Shown piece after piece: positions 7,932-15,594 of a stretch of DNA of 54,996 bases. This stretch comes from Rhodoplanes serenus (GTDB lineage: Bacteria > Pseudomonadota > Alphaproteobacteria > Rhizobiales > Xanthobacteraceae). Every line of letters starts with the position of its first letter. The stretch's first letter is position 1. The position numbers were made by a program, and so were the translations under genes. The stretch is taken from assembly GCA_945893145.1 (NCBI GenBank), contig CAMDDZ010000034.1, positions 1-54,996 on the forward strand. The letters run 5' to 3'. The notes beneath the pieces were generated by a model. That model did no database searches. It worked only from the letters and a program-made list of their open reading frames with translations, and had not been told where the DNA came from.

Positions 7932-9476
7932 TTATTGGTTCACAACCAATTTTAGTTCTGAACTCTTTGGGGAAGGACGCCGCGCCGGCTCCGTTCGATT
8001 TCGACCGTTACGTTTGGCCTCGTACAGCGCGATGTCAGCAGCGTCGATGAGGTCGCTGGATCGCGTACCTGACTGGGGAACCTGGCTTCCTACACCAATG
8101 CTCACAGTCGGCATTTGAGGACTGTTCGGCTGCTTCGAACTGAAGCCAACCAACAGGTTGCGAATTCTTTCGGCCATCGCTACCCCAAGATCAAGAGACG
8201 TATCAGGTAGCACCACTACAAACTCCTCACCTCCAAAGCGGGCTGCGAAGTCGGAACTCTTTCTGGTGCAGTCCGAAACGCATGCTGCGATCATCTTAAG
8301 GGTATCGTCACCGGCAAGATGACCATGGCTGTCGTTGTAAGCTTTGAAATGATCAACGTCGATCATCAGAACGGTCAGTGAAGTTTTTCGCCGAATTGAT
8401 CGTTGCCATTGGTCTTCAAAAACCTCATCGAAGCGGCGCCTGTTGGCGAGACCAGTCAGGCTGTCTGTCGTAGCCAGGATCGCAAGCGCTCGCTCGGCCT
8501 CGGCTCGCCGGCGCAATTCCTGAGCCGAGAACAGCGCGAGGGCGAGAGTTGCGCCGCACAGCGCGAGAACGAGAAGTCCGATGCGCCGTGTTTGCTGACG
8601 CCATCCGGCGTAAATCTCCTCAATTGAGACGGCGACCATGATCAGCAAGGGATGATCCCCGACTTGCTTGATCACATGAAGGCGTTTGACGCCATCGGTA
8701 CTGGCAGTCTCTTCAAACTGACGGAGGTGGGAACCCACAGCTTGTTCGAACACCCTGCTATGGCTGATGTCGCGTCCGATAGCGTCGATGTCAAATGGCG
8801 AGCGCATCAGCATGATCCCATCTGTGCGCGTCAGTCCCATCGCACCATCCTGGCCCAATTTTACCTTTCTGAATAAATCATGGAAGTAACCGAGTTGCAG
8901 ACTACCAACGACGACCCCGGCAAATGATCCGTCAGGGTGTGATAGCCTTCGACTGATGCCGATGATGTATTGTCCGTCATCTCCTTCGAATGGGCGGCCG
9001 ATGTAGAGTCCCGCATTGGCGCTCTGTGCGTGGACCTTGAAATAGTCGCGCTCCGAACGATTTGGCTGCTGCGGATCAAGGTTGCGCGAATCGATGATCG
9101 TGCGCCCCTCCGCATCGATGACACGAATTGCACCCAGGTGTTTGGCGGTGGCGGCCCGGTCGAACAGGATGACCTGGCGCGTTTCTTTGCTGACCTGATT
9201 GGTTTCTGGCAGCTTCAGGCCGTCGATGACGCCCTGCAATGATAAATCGTATGAGTCGATGGTTCGGGCAATGTCCGCCTCGATCGTGGCCACGATGTTG
9301 TTGCTGGCCTGGCTGGCTTTGTCCCAATGGGCTTGGCGCATTTCCCACAACACGCCTCCACAGATCGCGCAGAACCCGACGATGATCGACACGCTGATGG
9401 CGATCAGCCATCTTGCGGAAATGCGCGTTGCCCGTGAACGGCCGAGCGGATCGGCTTTGAAATTATTGGATTGCAC
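7932..9476 (-). CDS. Membrane diguanylate cyclase (Cache/PDC sensor + GGDEF)
   Basis: 514 residues. A transmembrane helix (about 24-46) is followed by a periplasmic double-PDC/Cache-like sensor (about 50-300, with RDYFKVHAQS and YIGRPFEG, typical of this fold). A second transmembrane helix (about 305-330) leads to a GGDEF domain from about 345. The active loop is GGEEF at 415-419, so synthesis of c-di-GMP from two GTP is expected. The product-inhibition site that usually reads RxxD reads KSSD here, hinting at weakened feedback. The sensed ligand is unknown. The PilZ gene 23 nt downstream is probably co-expressed. Confidence 0.92.
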   Translation of the reverse strand: MQSNNFKADPLGRSRATRISARWLIAISVSIIVGFCAICGGVLWEMRQAHWDKASQASNNIVATIEADIARTIDSYDLSLQGVIDGLKLPETNQVSKETRQVILFDRAATAKHLGAIRVIDAEGRTIIDSRNLDPQQPNRSERDYFKVHAQSANAGLYIGRPFEGDDGQYIIGISRRLSHPDGSFAGVVVGSLQLGYFHDLFRKVKLGQDGAMGLTRTDGIMLMRSPFDIDAIGRDISHSRVFEQAVGSHLRQFEETASTDGVKRLHVIKQVGDHPLLIMVAVSIEEIYAGWRQQTRRIGLLVLALCGATLALALFSAQELRRRAEAERALAILATTDSLTGLANRRRFDEVFEDQWQRSIRRKTSLTVLMIDVDHFKAYNDSHGHLAGDDTLKMIAACVSDCTRKSSDFAARFGGEEFVVVLPDTSLDLGVAMAERIRNLLVGFSSKQPNSPQMPTVSIGVGSQVPQSGTRSSDLIDAADIALYEAKRNGRNRTEPARRPSPKSSELKLVVNQ

Positions 9477-9813
9477 CCGGCGCCCCTGCCCCAGACGAGC
9501 CCCCGCTCGCCCTCACTTCTCGGTGCACCTCAATTAACGGCCGTGCATTGAAATACCTTCCGGTCTCGCAACTAAATCCCAGCAACTTCGTTCAAGATTC
9601 CGTAACCATATTTCTCCATCGATCTTCCGATCGGAGGGTGGGACAACCGTCCGATATCCTGACCTGACCCCGGTCGCTAAAACGCGGCCGAGGTTTTTCT
9701 ATTCGATAATGTTTGATTGCTAGGACGTTTTCCGCTCGGGATGATGTCTGAGCCTCGGGCAACAGGGAGGCCTCGGCCGGTTCGGCTGGGGCTTCTTTGT
9801 TTCTGTGCCGCCG
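9477..9813. other. Intergenic stretch without a supported gene
   Basis: 337 nt between the start of the GGDEF gene and the end of the broken PilZ gene, both on the minus strand. It should contain the GGDEF promoter, but I see no convincing -35/-10 pair, hairpin or RNA. Confidence 0.5.
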
Positions 9814-10150
9814 CTACGTCCCGAGGTGAACTGACAGTTCTGGCAAAAACTCTACGCCGATTTCGCTATACGTGCGCCAACACGACGTGGCAGCGACGGC
9901 ATCGCGTCTTGCTACCCGACATCCAGAGCGTGAATTGCTTTACCGCTGCACGATGAGCTTCGATGACGAGCTTGGCTCCCGCATCGGAGATATCGGCGAT
10001 CAGACAATCGCGTTGTGATGAACCGTCGCCCGCGTCTATTCGCGCAGGATAATCCAGCCGCCAGCGAACGCTCCGAGGTTTTTCAAATCCCATGCTGGCA
10101 TTCCGCAAATGACTTTCGAACACCAGCGTGTCCACGGCGATGCTGTTCAC
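9814..10150 (-). pseudogene. PilZ-domain gene broken by a one-base frameshift
   Basis: The open frame 10150 to 9866 gives a PilZ-like chain (RSVRWRLDYPARI ... DCLIADISDAGAKL) that ends abruptly as CHVVLAHV. Removing one T of the TT pair (plus strand AA at 9879-9880) restores CHVVWRTYSEIGVEFLPELS and a stop at 9814-9816. That is exactly the VWR..IGVEF strand expected, and it matches the CRMVWRTGQDIGVEF end of the PilZ at 7615-7908. The frame is either a real mutation or a sequencing error. The DxSxxG motif is present but a canonical RxxxR is not. The GTG at 10150 is one start; the ATG at 10093 (MGFEKPRS) is another. Confidence 0.7.
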
Positions 10151-10232
10151 CCTACGGATGATTCATTTACGAACGGGTAGTCAACGTCGAGAGGCTTCGA
10201 AAGCACATTTCGGGCTCTGCACATACATAAGG

Positions 10233-10631
10233 TCATCGCCCGTGCATTTGCTCGACGAAATCGACAATGCATCGCCGTAGTTTGGCGTTTTTGATCTGCA
10301 TGAAAGCTTTGGTGAGAGCCAAGCCGTCAGTTGTGGAGAGGAACTCGGAGACGTAAGCAGTCGATGCAGCTGCCGCAGTTCCTTTTGGCAACGACGACAA
10401 TCCCGGCGCACCCTCGAAAAAGAATGTCACCGGTACCTGGAGGATGGACGCAATATGTTGCAGCCGGCTGGCGCCGATCCGGTTGGCGGCCTTCTCGTAT
10501 TTCTGGACCTGCTGGAATGTCAGGCCTAGGGCGTCTCCAAGATTTGTTTGACTCATCCCAAGCATCATCCGACGCATGCGCACTCGGCTGCCCACATGCT
10601 TGTCGGTGGGATTTGGCGACCTCTTGGCCAT
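10233..10631 (-). CDS. XRE/Cro-C1-family transcription regulator
   Basis: 132 residues from the ATG at 10631, preceded by AAGGA 5 nt upstream. A longer GTG start at 10673 is less likely. The helix-turn-helix covers about residues 14-70: VGSRVRMRRMMLGMSQTNLG then LTFQQVQKYEKAANRIGASR. It closes with LQVPVTFFFEG, the usual boundary of this rhizobial regulator group. The C-terminal 60 residues form a small helical region that probably dimerises. It lies between two PilZ genes on the same strand and may control this signalling block (inference). Confidence 0.85.
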   Translation of the reverse strand: MAKRSPNPTDKHVGSRVRMRRMMLGMSQTNLGDALGLTFQQVQKYEKAANRIGASRLQHIASILQVPVTFFFEGAPGLSSLPKGTAAAASTAYVSEFLSTTDGLALTKAFMQIKNAKLRRCIVDFVEQMHGR

Positions 10632-10773
10632 GTGCGTCCTTCGCTCATTGAGACGCAGTGGTCTCAGCCACACGATGTCGTTTCAAAATTCTTGGCCCGG
10701 ACATCGCGCCAACCGCACCGCGGCATCCGCGCACGATTATCCTCGCATATAGAACAACTCGAAGTGAAGCGAG

Positions 10774-11016
10774 CTATCGAAAGGCGACCCCGATCAAAGT
10801 CTTTCCCCTCCACGCCACATGGCACGGACGCTGAACGCGATCGCTGGGGATTTGCAGAGTAAAGTCGTCCGGAATGCCAATGGGGCTAGCGACTTCGAGG
10901 CACGCGCCGGTCTCGGACATGTTGCGGACGGTACAACTGATCCCGCCGGCATGATTGAACGCAATCGTACCAGCTTTCAGGATGCGAACCCGCTGTATGC
11001 TTCTACGTTCATCCAT
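10774..11016 (-). CDS. PilZ-domain protein (80 aa)
   Basis: Read from the ATG at 11016 (MDERRSIQRVRILKAG). RxxxR is Arg5-Arg9 and the second motif is NMSETG (32-37), an accepted NxSxxG form, so c-di-GMP binding is plausible. It ends PCHVAWRGKTLIGVAFR, the terminal PilZ strand. An in-frame upstream ATG at 11049 would add an Arg/Cys-rich tail unlike the family, so I reject it. It is the third PilZ reading frame within 3.5 kb and is divergent from the CheY-like gene at 11354. Confidence 0.83.
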   Translation of the reverse strand: MDERRSIQRVRILKAGTIAFNHAGGISCTVRNMSETGACLEVASPIGIPDDFTLQIPSDRVQRPCHVAWRGKTLIGVAFR

Positions 11017-11353
11017 CGCGCAATGGCCCCGGCATCGTCGCCCGGGCATCCTCGTAGCAGCTGGGGTCCGGATCGATTTCCAAGCTAGAACGGCACAGAT
11101 ATGCGTCTTACGGGTAAAGGATTTTATAAGGGCTCACCCGCGGTGGTACCACTTTAGCTGTCGGGTGCAGATCGCCATTGCGATATGGCCCCAGCAAGCG
11201 TGTCGGGATTAACCTGACGTCTTCAGGCTGCGTAAATTTTGTTCGCCACATATTGGGCGAACGACGCCAAGGGCAGCATTGTCGCCCATAAGTTCACAGC
11301 AATCGCAGACTGCCAACACACAGCGCATAGGCGAACTATCAATTGGTGCAACC
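11017..11353. other. Divergent intergenic region (PilZ / CheY)
   Basis: 337 nt between two divergent genes. It should carry promoters for both. Apart from the 7-bp inverted repeat at 11241-11262 I see no gene or RNA in it. Confidence 0.5.
11241..11262. promoter_or_regulatory. Inverted repeat, possible operator upstream of the CheY pair
   Basis: GTTCGCC (11241-11247) and its exact complement GGCGAAC (11256-11262) are separated by an AT-rich 8-nt spacer, 91 nt before the CheY-like start. The size suits a dimeric regulator or a small hairpin. No protein can be assigned. Confidence 0.3.
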
Positions 11354-11743
11354 ATGGTAGCGAGTGCTTCGATACCGATCCTGCTGGTCGACGACTATCA
11401 GACGATGGTTCGGATTGTTCGCAATCTGCTCAAGCAGATCGGTTACGAGAACGTCGACGATGCAGCGGATGGTGGAGCCGCCCTCGCCAAGATGCGCGAA
11501 AAGACGTACCGGCTGGTGATCTCGGACTGGAACATGCAGCCGATGAGCGGCTTCGAATTCCTCAAACAGGTACGCGCCGACGAAACACTCAAGCAGACTG
11601 CGTTTGTCATGATTACGGCGGAGTCCAGCGTCCAACTCGTCATGAATGCGAAGAAGGCAGGCGTCGATAGCTATCTCATCAAACCGTTCAACGATCAGAC
11701 GTTGAAGGACAAGATTGCAGAGGCGCTGGCGGCACGCCCCTAA
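11354..11743 (+). CDS. CheY-like single-domain response regulator
   Basis: 129 residues from the ATG at 11354. Receiver landmarks are the acidic pair in LLVDD (13-14), phosphoryl acceptor Asp58 in VISDWNM, switch Thr88 in MITAE and Lys110 in YLIKPF. With no output domain, it should work by binding a partner after phosphorylation, as CheY does at the flagellar motor. The WNMQPMSGFEFL stretch is close to chemotaxis CheY proteins of alphaproteobacteria. An upstream in-frame ATG (11279) would add 25 low-complexity residues and is less likely. The second receiver gene starts 32 nt downstream. Confidence 0.9.
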   Translation: MVASASIPILLVDDYQTMVRIVRNLLKQIGYENVDDAADGGAALAKMREKTYRLVISDWNMQPMSGFEFLKQVRADETLKQTAFVMITAESSVQLVMNAKKAGVDSYLIKPFNDQTLKDKIAEALAARP

Positions 11744-11775
11744 GCTTCGTCGACCGTATCGGTGTTCCCAATCCA

Positions 11776-12486
11776 ATGAACCGCATCAATTTAGGCGCTC
11801 TGCGTTGTCTGATCGCAGACGACAACGCGAACATGCGCCGCATCGTGCACACTTGTTTGCATGCGTTTGGTATCCGGGAAGTCTACGACGCGGCCGATGG
11901 GGCCGACGCACTCGAGGCGTTCAATCGGCATCAACCCGACATCATCATCCTTGACTGGGTGATGCCAGTCTTTAGCGGCATCGATGTCGTCAGAATGATC
12001 CGACAGCCCATCGGGAACGCCAATCCATTTGTGCCGATCATCATGTTGACGGCTCACCCGGAGAGATCGAGTGTGATCGCGGCACGCGAGGCTGGGATCA
12101 CCGAATTTCTGGCGAAACCGATTTCGGCGACGGCCCTTTATCAACGCATTGCCAATGCGGCGACGAACCCTCGACCGTTTATCAAGATCAAGAGTTATTT
12201 TGGCCCTGATCGGCGACGAGGTGTCAACGACAAATACATTGGTCCCAAGCGTCGGGGCAATGCAGCACAAAACGCTATTCGGGTGCCTTCGTTATATAAC
12301 AAGATAGCCAACCGGGGCTTCGCGCCACCGAACGAGGCCGAAACTGCACCATCGCAGGATCGCGTCATCGTCAACGATACGGATCGAACCGCGGCTCCAT
12401 TCTGGCAGGCGGGCGGTGAAGCAAGATTGCAAGGGGAACAACCGAAGGCCGCAGGGCCGGCGAAGATACCTAAGAACGCAGCATAG
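11776..12486 (+). CDS. Receiver-domain response regulator with basic tail
   Basis: 236 residues. The receiver spans about 8-130 with LIADDN, acceptor Asp60 in IIILDWVMP, Thr92 in MLTAH and Lys114 in FLAKPIS. The C-terminal about 100 residues have no known fold and start with FIKIKSYFGPDRRR ... YIGPKRR. This motif recurs in alphaproteobacterial CheY-like proteins next to chemotaxis or motility loci; the remainder is Pro/Ala/Glu-rich and probably disordered. It follows the single-domain receiver by 32 nt, so the two are likely co-transcribed, perhaps as links in one relay. No kinase is adjacent. Confidence 0.88.
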   Translation: MNRINLGALRCLIADDNANMRRIVHTCLHAFGIREVYDAADGADALEAFNRHQPDIIILDWVMPVFSGIDVVRMIRQPIGNANPFVPIIMLTAHPERSSVIAAREAGITEFLAKPISATALYQRIANAATNPRPFIKIKSYFGPDRRRGVNDKYIGPKRRGNAAQNAIRVPSLYNKIANRGFAPPNEAETAPSQDRVIVNDTDRTAAPFWQAGGEARLQGEQPKAAGPAKIPKNAA

Positions 12487-12539
12487 CGTTTCGCCATACG
12501 GCGACGGATTTTCGGTCCGCTCCTGTGCCCACGCGCGGG

Positions 12540-12725
12540 TTATTGCATTCGATTCTTGCCGAAGAAATAGACGCCGAACAGCACGAGGAGCCAGGCGGCT
12601 AGAAGTATCCAGCTATCGATACGTTGCACTCCAAAAATCTTCAGAAGCACAAATGTACCAACTGCGCCGATAGCAAAACACGCAAGTCTGAAGAGCAACC
12701 TTTTATCGAGAGAGATAGCATTCAT
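12540..12725 (-). CDS. Two-span small membrane protein (61 aa)
   Basis: The ATG at 12725 gives MNAISLDKRLLFRLACFAIG. There are two hydrophobic helices (about 10-30 and 36-56), a short polar turn around Gln34-Arg35, and a basic end FFGKNRMQ. Inside-positive charges suggest both termini are cytoplasmic. I do not recognise a family. It is convergent with the response regulator gene, 53 nt apart. The 283 nt between its start and the tRNA at 13009 show nothing I can name. Confidence 0.6.
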   Translation of the reverse strand: MNAISLDKRLLFRLACFAIGAVGTFVLLKIFGVQRIDSWILLAAWLLVLFGVYFFGKNRMQ

Positions 12726-13008
12726 AGCTGCGTCCAGCCTCTGTTTGCGGCATTGTTGTATTTGTCGTTGGACAGACCGTGTTGGTTCAAATGCCCGCTA
12801 CGTCCCCCGATCTTGATGAGGTATGGGCGTTCCTGCTCCGACTCTGTCCCCTTGGAAAGCTGCCTGAGATGCCCTAATGGCAGCCAGCAGCGTCGCCGGG
12901 GCTGTTTATAATTCTGGACACGCCGCAGCCTCTCAGCGGGCATTGGAATGGGGCTATGCTGAGGCTAGAACAAGTGGAGTCGAAGCTAAGTATTTGAAAT
13001 ATCTATGT

Positions 13009-13085
13009 GGTCCCGTAGCTCAGCCGGATAGAGCATTGGTTTCCTAAACCAAGGGTCGGAGGTTCGAGTCCTCTCGGGATCGCCA
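13009..13085 (+). tRNA. tRNA-Arg, anticodon CCT, CCA encoded
   Basis: The acceptor stem GGTCCCG pairs with CGGGATC (one G-U). The D arm has GCTC...GAGC around AGCCGGATA. The anticodon stem TTGGT/ACCAA encloses TTCCTAA (anticodon CCT), and the T arm is GAGG-TTCGAGT-CCTC. The discriminator G is followed by a genomic CCA at 13083-13085. All stems fold, so the gene should be functional. It would read AGG codons, rare in such GC-rich genomes. A broken relative lies at 6779-6856. Confidence 0.97.
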
Positions 13086-13119
13086 TTCCAGCACCCGTCC
13101 TTCCGTCAGCACAGGCATC

Positions 13120-14094
13120 ATGAAAATCGTCATCCCCAATGACTACCAGGACATGGTCGATCAGCTGCCCTGCTATTCGCTGATCCGCCACCACGACGTG
13201 ACGCGCTACCGCGAGCCGGCGCGCGACCTCGATCAACTGGTCGAGCGGCTCGCCGACGCCGACGTGGTGGTGTCGATCCGCGAGCGCGTCGAGTTTTCGC
13301 GCGCGCTGCTGGAGCGGCTGCCGAAGCTCAAGCTGCTCGCCCTGGTCGGGCGGAATTCGCAGGTGCTGGACGTGAAGGCGGCGACAGCGCTGGGCATTCC
13401 GGTGGCGACCGGCCTGAGCAATTCGCCGGTGGCGCCGGCCGAGCTGACGCTCGCGCTGATCGTCGCCGCGCGCCGCAACATCGCGCTCGAAGCCGAGCGC
13501 ATGAGGCGCGGCGACTGGCCTTGCACGCTGTCGCATCGGCTGCGTGGCTCGACGCTCGGCATCTTCGGCCTCGGCCACATCGGCGCGCTGGTGGCGGAGG
13601 GCGGCAAGGGCCTCGGCATGAAGGTGCTGGTGTGGGGCCAGAAGAACTCCTTGGAGAAGGCCACCGCAGCCGGTTACGAGGCGGCGAAAAGCAAGGCCGA
13701 CCTGTTCGAGCGCTCCGACGTGCTGTCGCTCAGCGTTCGGCTGCGGCCGGAGACGCGCGGCATCGTCGGGCCGGACGATCTGGCGCGGATGAAGCCCACC
13801 GCGCTGATCGTCAACGTGGCGCGCGCCGAGCTGTTTGCGCCCGGCGCGCTGGTGGAGGCGCTGAAAAAGGGCCGGCCCGGCTACGCGGCGGTGGACGTTT
13901 ACGACGAAGAGCCGGTCGTCAACGGCGACCATCCGCTGCTCAAGATGCCGAACGTGCTGTGCACGCCGCATCTCGGCTGGGCCGAATGGGACAACTTCGA
14001 GCTTTATTTCCGCGAGTGCTTTGAGCAGATCGTGGCGTTCGAGAAGGGCCAGCCGCTGCGGCTTGCCAATCCGGATGTGAAGCGGCGGCAATAA
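13120..14094 (+). CDS. D-2-hydroxyacid dehydrogenase (NAD-dependent)
   Basis: 324 residues, family-typical length. It reduces 2-oxoacids or oxidises D-2-hydroxyacids with NAD(P)H. The nucleotide-binding loop is GLGHIG (150-155) in a Rossmann domain (about 98-290) flanked by the catalytic-domain halves. The catalytic triad is visible as Arg235 (NVARAE), Glu264 (YDEEPV) and His284 (TPHLGW). The exact substrate (glycerate, phosphoglycerate, a longer 2-hydroxyacid) cannot be told. It starts 34 nt after the tRNA and is convergent with the long minus-strand operon, with a palindromic repeat between them. Confidence 0.92.
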   Translation: MKIVIPNDYQDMVDQLPCYSLIRHHDVTRYREPARDLDQLVERLADADVVVSIRERVEFSRALLERLPKLKLLALVGRNSQVLDVKAATALGIPVATGLSNSPVAPAELTLALIVAARRNIALEAERMRRGDWPCTLSHRLRGSTLGIFGLGHIGALVAEGGKGLGMKVLVWGQKNSLEKATAAGYEAAKSKADLFERSDVLSLSVRLRPETRGIVGPDDLARMKPTALIVNVARAELFAPGALVEALKKGRPGYAAVDVYDEEPVVNGDHPLLKMPNVLCTPHLGWAEWDNFELYFRECFEQIVAFEKGQPLRLANPDVKRRQ

Positions 14095-14128
14095 CTAGGG
14101 TCGAGACTCATAAAAGGCGCGGTTGCCT

Positions 14129-14209
14129 CGTCATTGCGAGCGAAGCGAAGCAATCCAGAAACACGGCATGGAGCTGGATTGCTTCGTCGCTTCGCTCCTC
14201 GCAATGACG
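14129..14209. repeat. Palindromic (REP/MITE-like) repeat between convergent genes
   Basis: The left arm begins CGTCATTGCGAGCGAAG (14129-14158) and the right arm (14174-14209) is its complement except for two extra triplets, GAG and CGA, around a 15-nt loop. The long hairpin is a well-known intergenic repeat type in Bradyrhizobium/Rhodopseudomonas-like genomes. Placed between two converging stop codons, it could also end transcription from both sides. Confidence 0.85.
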
Positions 14210-14245
14210 GACACGCCAGCGTACCGATCTTTTATGGGTTTGACC

Positions 14246-15571
14246 CTAGACGGCGGCCGGCGCTTCGGCCACGCGCCGGCGCACCAGTTCGATGTGCTGG
14301 CGCAGATCGTAAAGTTGGTTGGCAAAGCCCAGCGGCACCGGCAGCCGGTCGGCGGCGTGTTCGACCTTGTCGATCTGCGCCAGCTTTTGCGCGCGATGCT
14401 CGGCCCCTGCGCGGGGATCGAAGCCGGCCTCGATCCGTTGCAACTCGCGATACCAACGCAGGATGCGGCGGCGGACCCGCCACGTGTAGATCAACGGCGT
14501 AAACCGCAACACCGGCAGCAGGATGCCGATCAGCGGAATGAGCAGCAGCACCAGCCGGTCGGCGATTGTCGCCAGCCAGAACGGCAGATAGCGCTGCAGG
14601 AACGGCGCGCCGTTGCGATAAACCCGATAGGCCTGATCCGACAGCGGAAACTCCGGATCGGTCTGCACCGGAAACTCGCCGCTGCGTTCGAACACGCCGG
14701 TCTCGCCGTTTTTGTCCACGGCGGGCTGCGAGTGAACCACGACCAGCGCCTGGGTCAGCAAGTTGGCGAGCGCGGAATGCAAATCCTCACGCACCACGAA
14801 GGCCGCGGTGGTCGCCACCATGGCGACATCGGCGGAGGGAATGTCGCGCGCGAAATCGATCACGCCGCGCTTGAGCCTGATCCGGGTCAGATAGGGAAAT
14901 CGCTGCGCATAGGCGTCGGCCTGGGCGAGGTTCAGGAGCTTCAGCTTCGGGCTGCTCAGCAGGCGCGACACCGTGACGGCGCTCGCGCCCAGCACCAGGA
15001 AGCCGGCGTCGGCCTGCCCATTGTTGAGCGCATCGACGTAGTCCGGCAATTCCATGTTGACGAAGGTCGCGGTCTCCGGCGTCACGCCGCTCGCGGCCAG
15101 CAGGCGGAGCGCGACATAGTTCGTGCCGCCGCCCGCGGGCCCGACCAGGATGCGTTTGCCCTTGAGGTCGGAAAGCCGGTCGAGCGGCAGCGCCGCGTCG
15201 TGAAAAATCCAGATCGGTTCGTGCAGCACACGGCCGAGCGACAGCAACTCGGGCTCCTGCACGCTGTTGGCGACGCCGCCTTGCAGGAAACCCGCTTTGG
15301 CTTCACCCGAACGCAGCAGCTTGAGGTTTTCGAACGTGCCGCTGGTCTCGCGGATTTCGAGGGTGACGCCGTTGAGCGCCATGAATTCGCGGTAGCGGTC
15401 GGCCAGCGCGTAATACGGGCTGCCCTTGCTCGCGGCTGCCACCACGATCCGGCTGGGCGGCGCCGGCTGCACGAACTGGAACGTGACCAGGAACGCCAGC
15501 CCGATGAGCAGCAGCGCTGGCACCAAGATCCAGAGGAATTCGCGAACACCGAGAAGCTTACCGAGACGCAT
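14246..15571 (-). CDS. Membrane-anchored TAXI-family solute-binding protein
   Basis: 441 residues from the ATG at 15571, with GAGAG 4 nt upstream. An uncleaved N-terminal helix (about 12-36, LVPALLLIGLAFLVTFQFVQ) leads to a TAXI/NMT1-type binding domain (about 42-310: KGSPYYALADRYREFMALNG, GTFENLKLLRSGEAKAGFLQ, VGPAGGGTNYVALRLL). A second helix (about 345-370) and a roughly 80-residue basic cytoplasmic tail follow. TAXI proteins normally feed TRAP transporters, but here the gene is last in an operon after an ABC permease (23-nt gap), and no TRAP permease is present. It may serve as an accessory receptor (inference). Confidence 0.85.
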   Translation of the reverse strand: MRLGKLLGVREFLWILVPALLLIGLAFLVTFQFVQPAPPSRIVVAAASKGSPYYALADRYREFMALNGVTLEIRETSGTFENLKLLRSGEAKAGFLQGGVANSVQEPELLSLGRVLHEPIWIFHDAALPLDRLSDLKGKRILVGPAGGGTNYVALRLLAASGVTPETATFVNMELPDYVDALNNGQADAGFLVLGASAVTVSRLLSSPKLKLLNLAQADAYAQRFPYLTRIRLKRGVIDFARDIPSADVAMVATTAAFVVREDLHSALANLLTQALVVVHSQPAVDKNGETGVFERSGEFPVQTDPEFPLSDQAYRVYRNGAPFLQRYLPFWLATIADRLVLLLIPLIGILLPVLRFTPLIYTWRVRRRILRWYRELQRIEAGFDPRAGAEHRAQKLAQIDKVEHAADRLPVPLGFANQLYDLRQHIELVRRRVAEAPAAV

Positions 15572-15594
15572 GACACTCTCGTAAAAGCTTTTGC

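Noticed and set aside
11339..11776. 145-aa minus-strand frame opposite the CheY gene
   Set aside because: The plus-strand receiver has full conserved residues; the antisense frame is a mirror of its codons.
13009..13085. Classical tRNA attachment site for an integrative element
   Set aside because: No integrase gene and no short 3'-end repeat downstream; the only related sequence is a full-length decayed copy upstream, so I report only a weaker insertion/duplication idea.
14129..14209. CRISPR-like array
   Set aside because: It is a single inverted repeat without multiple equal spacers; it fits a REP/MITE element.
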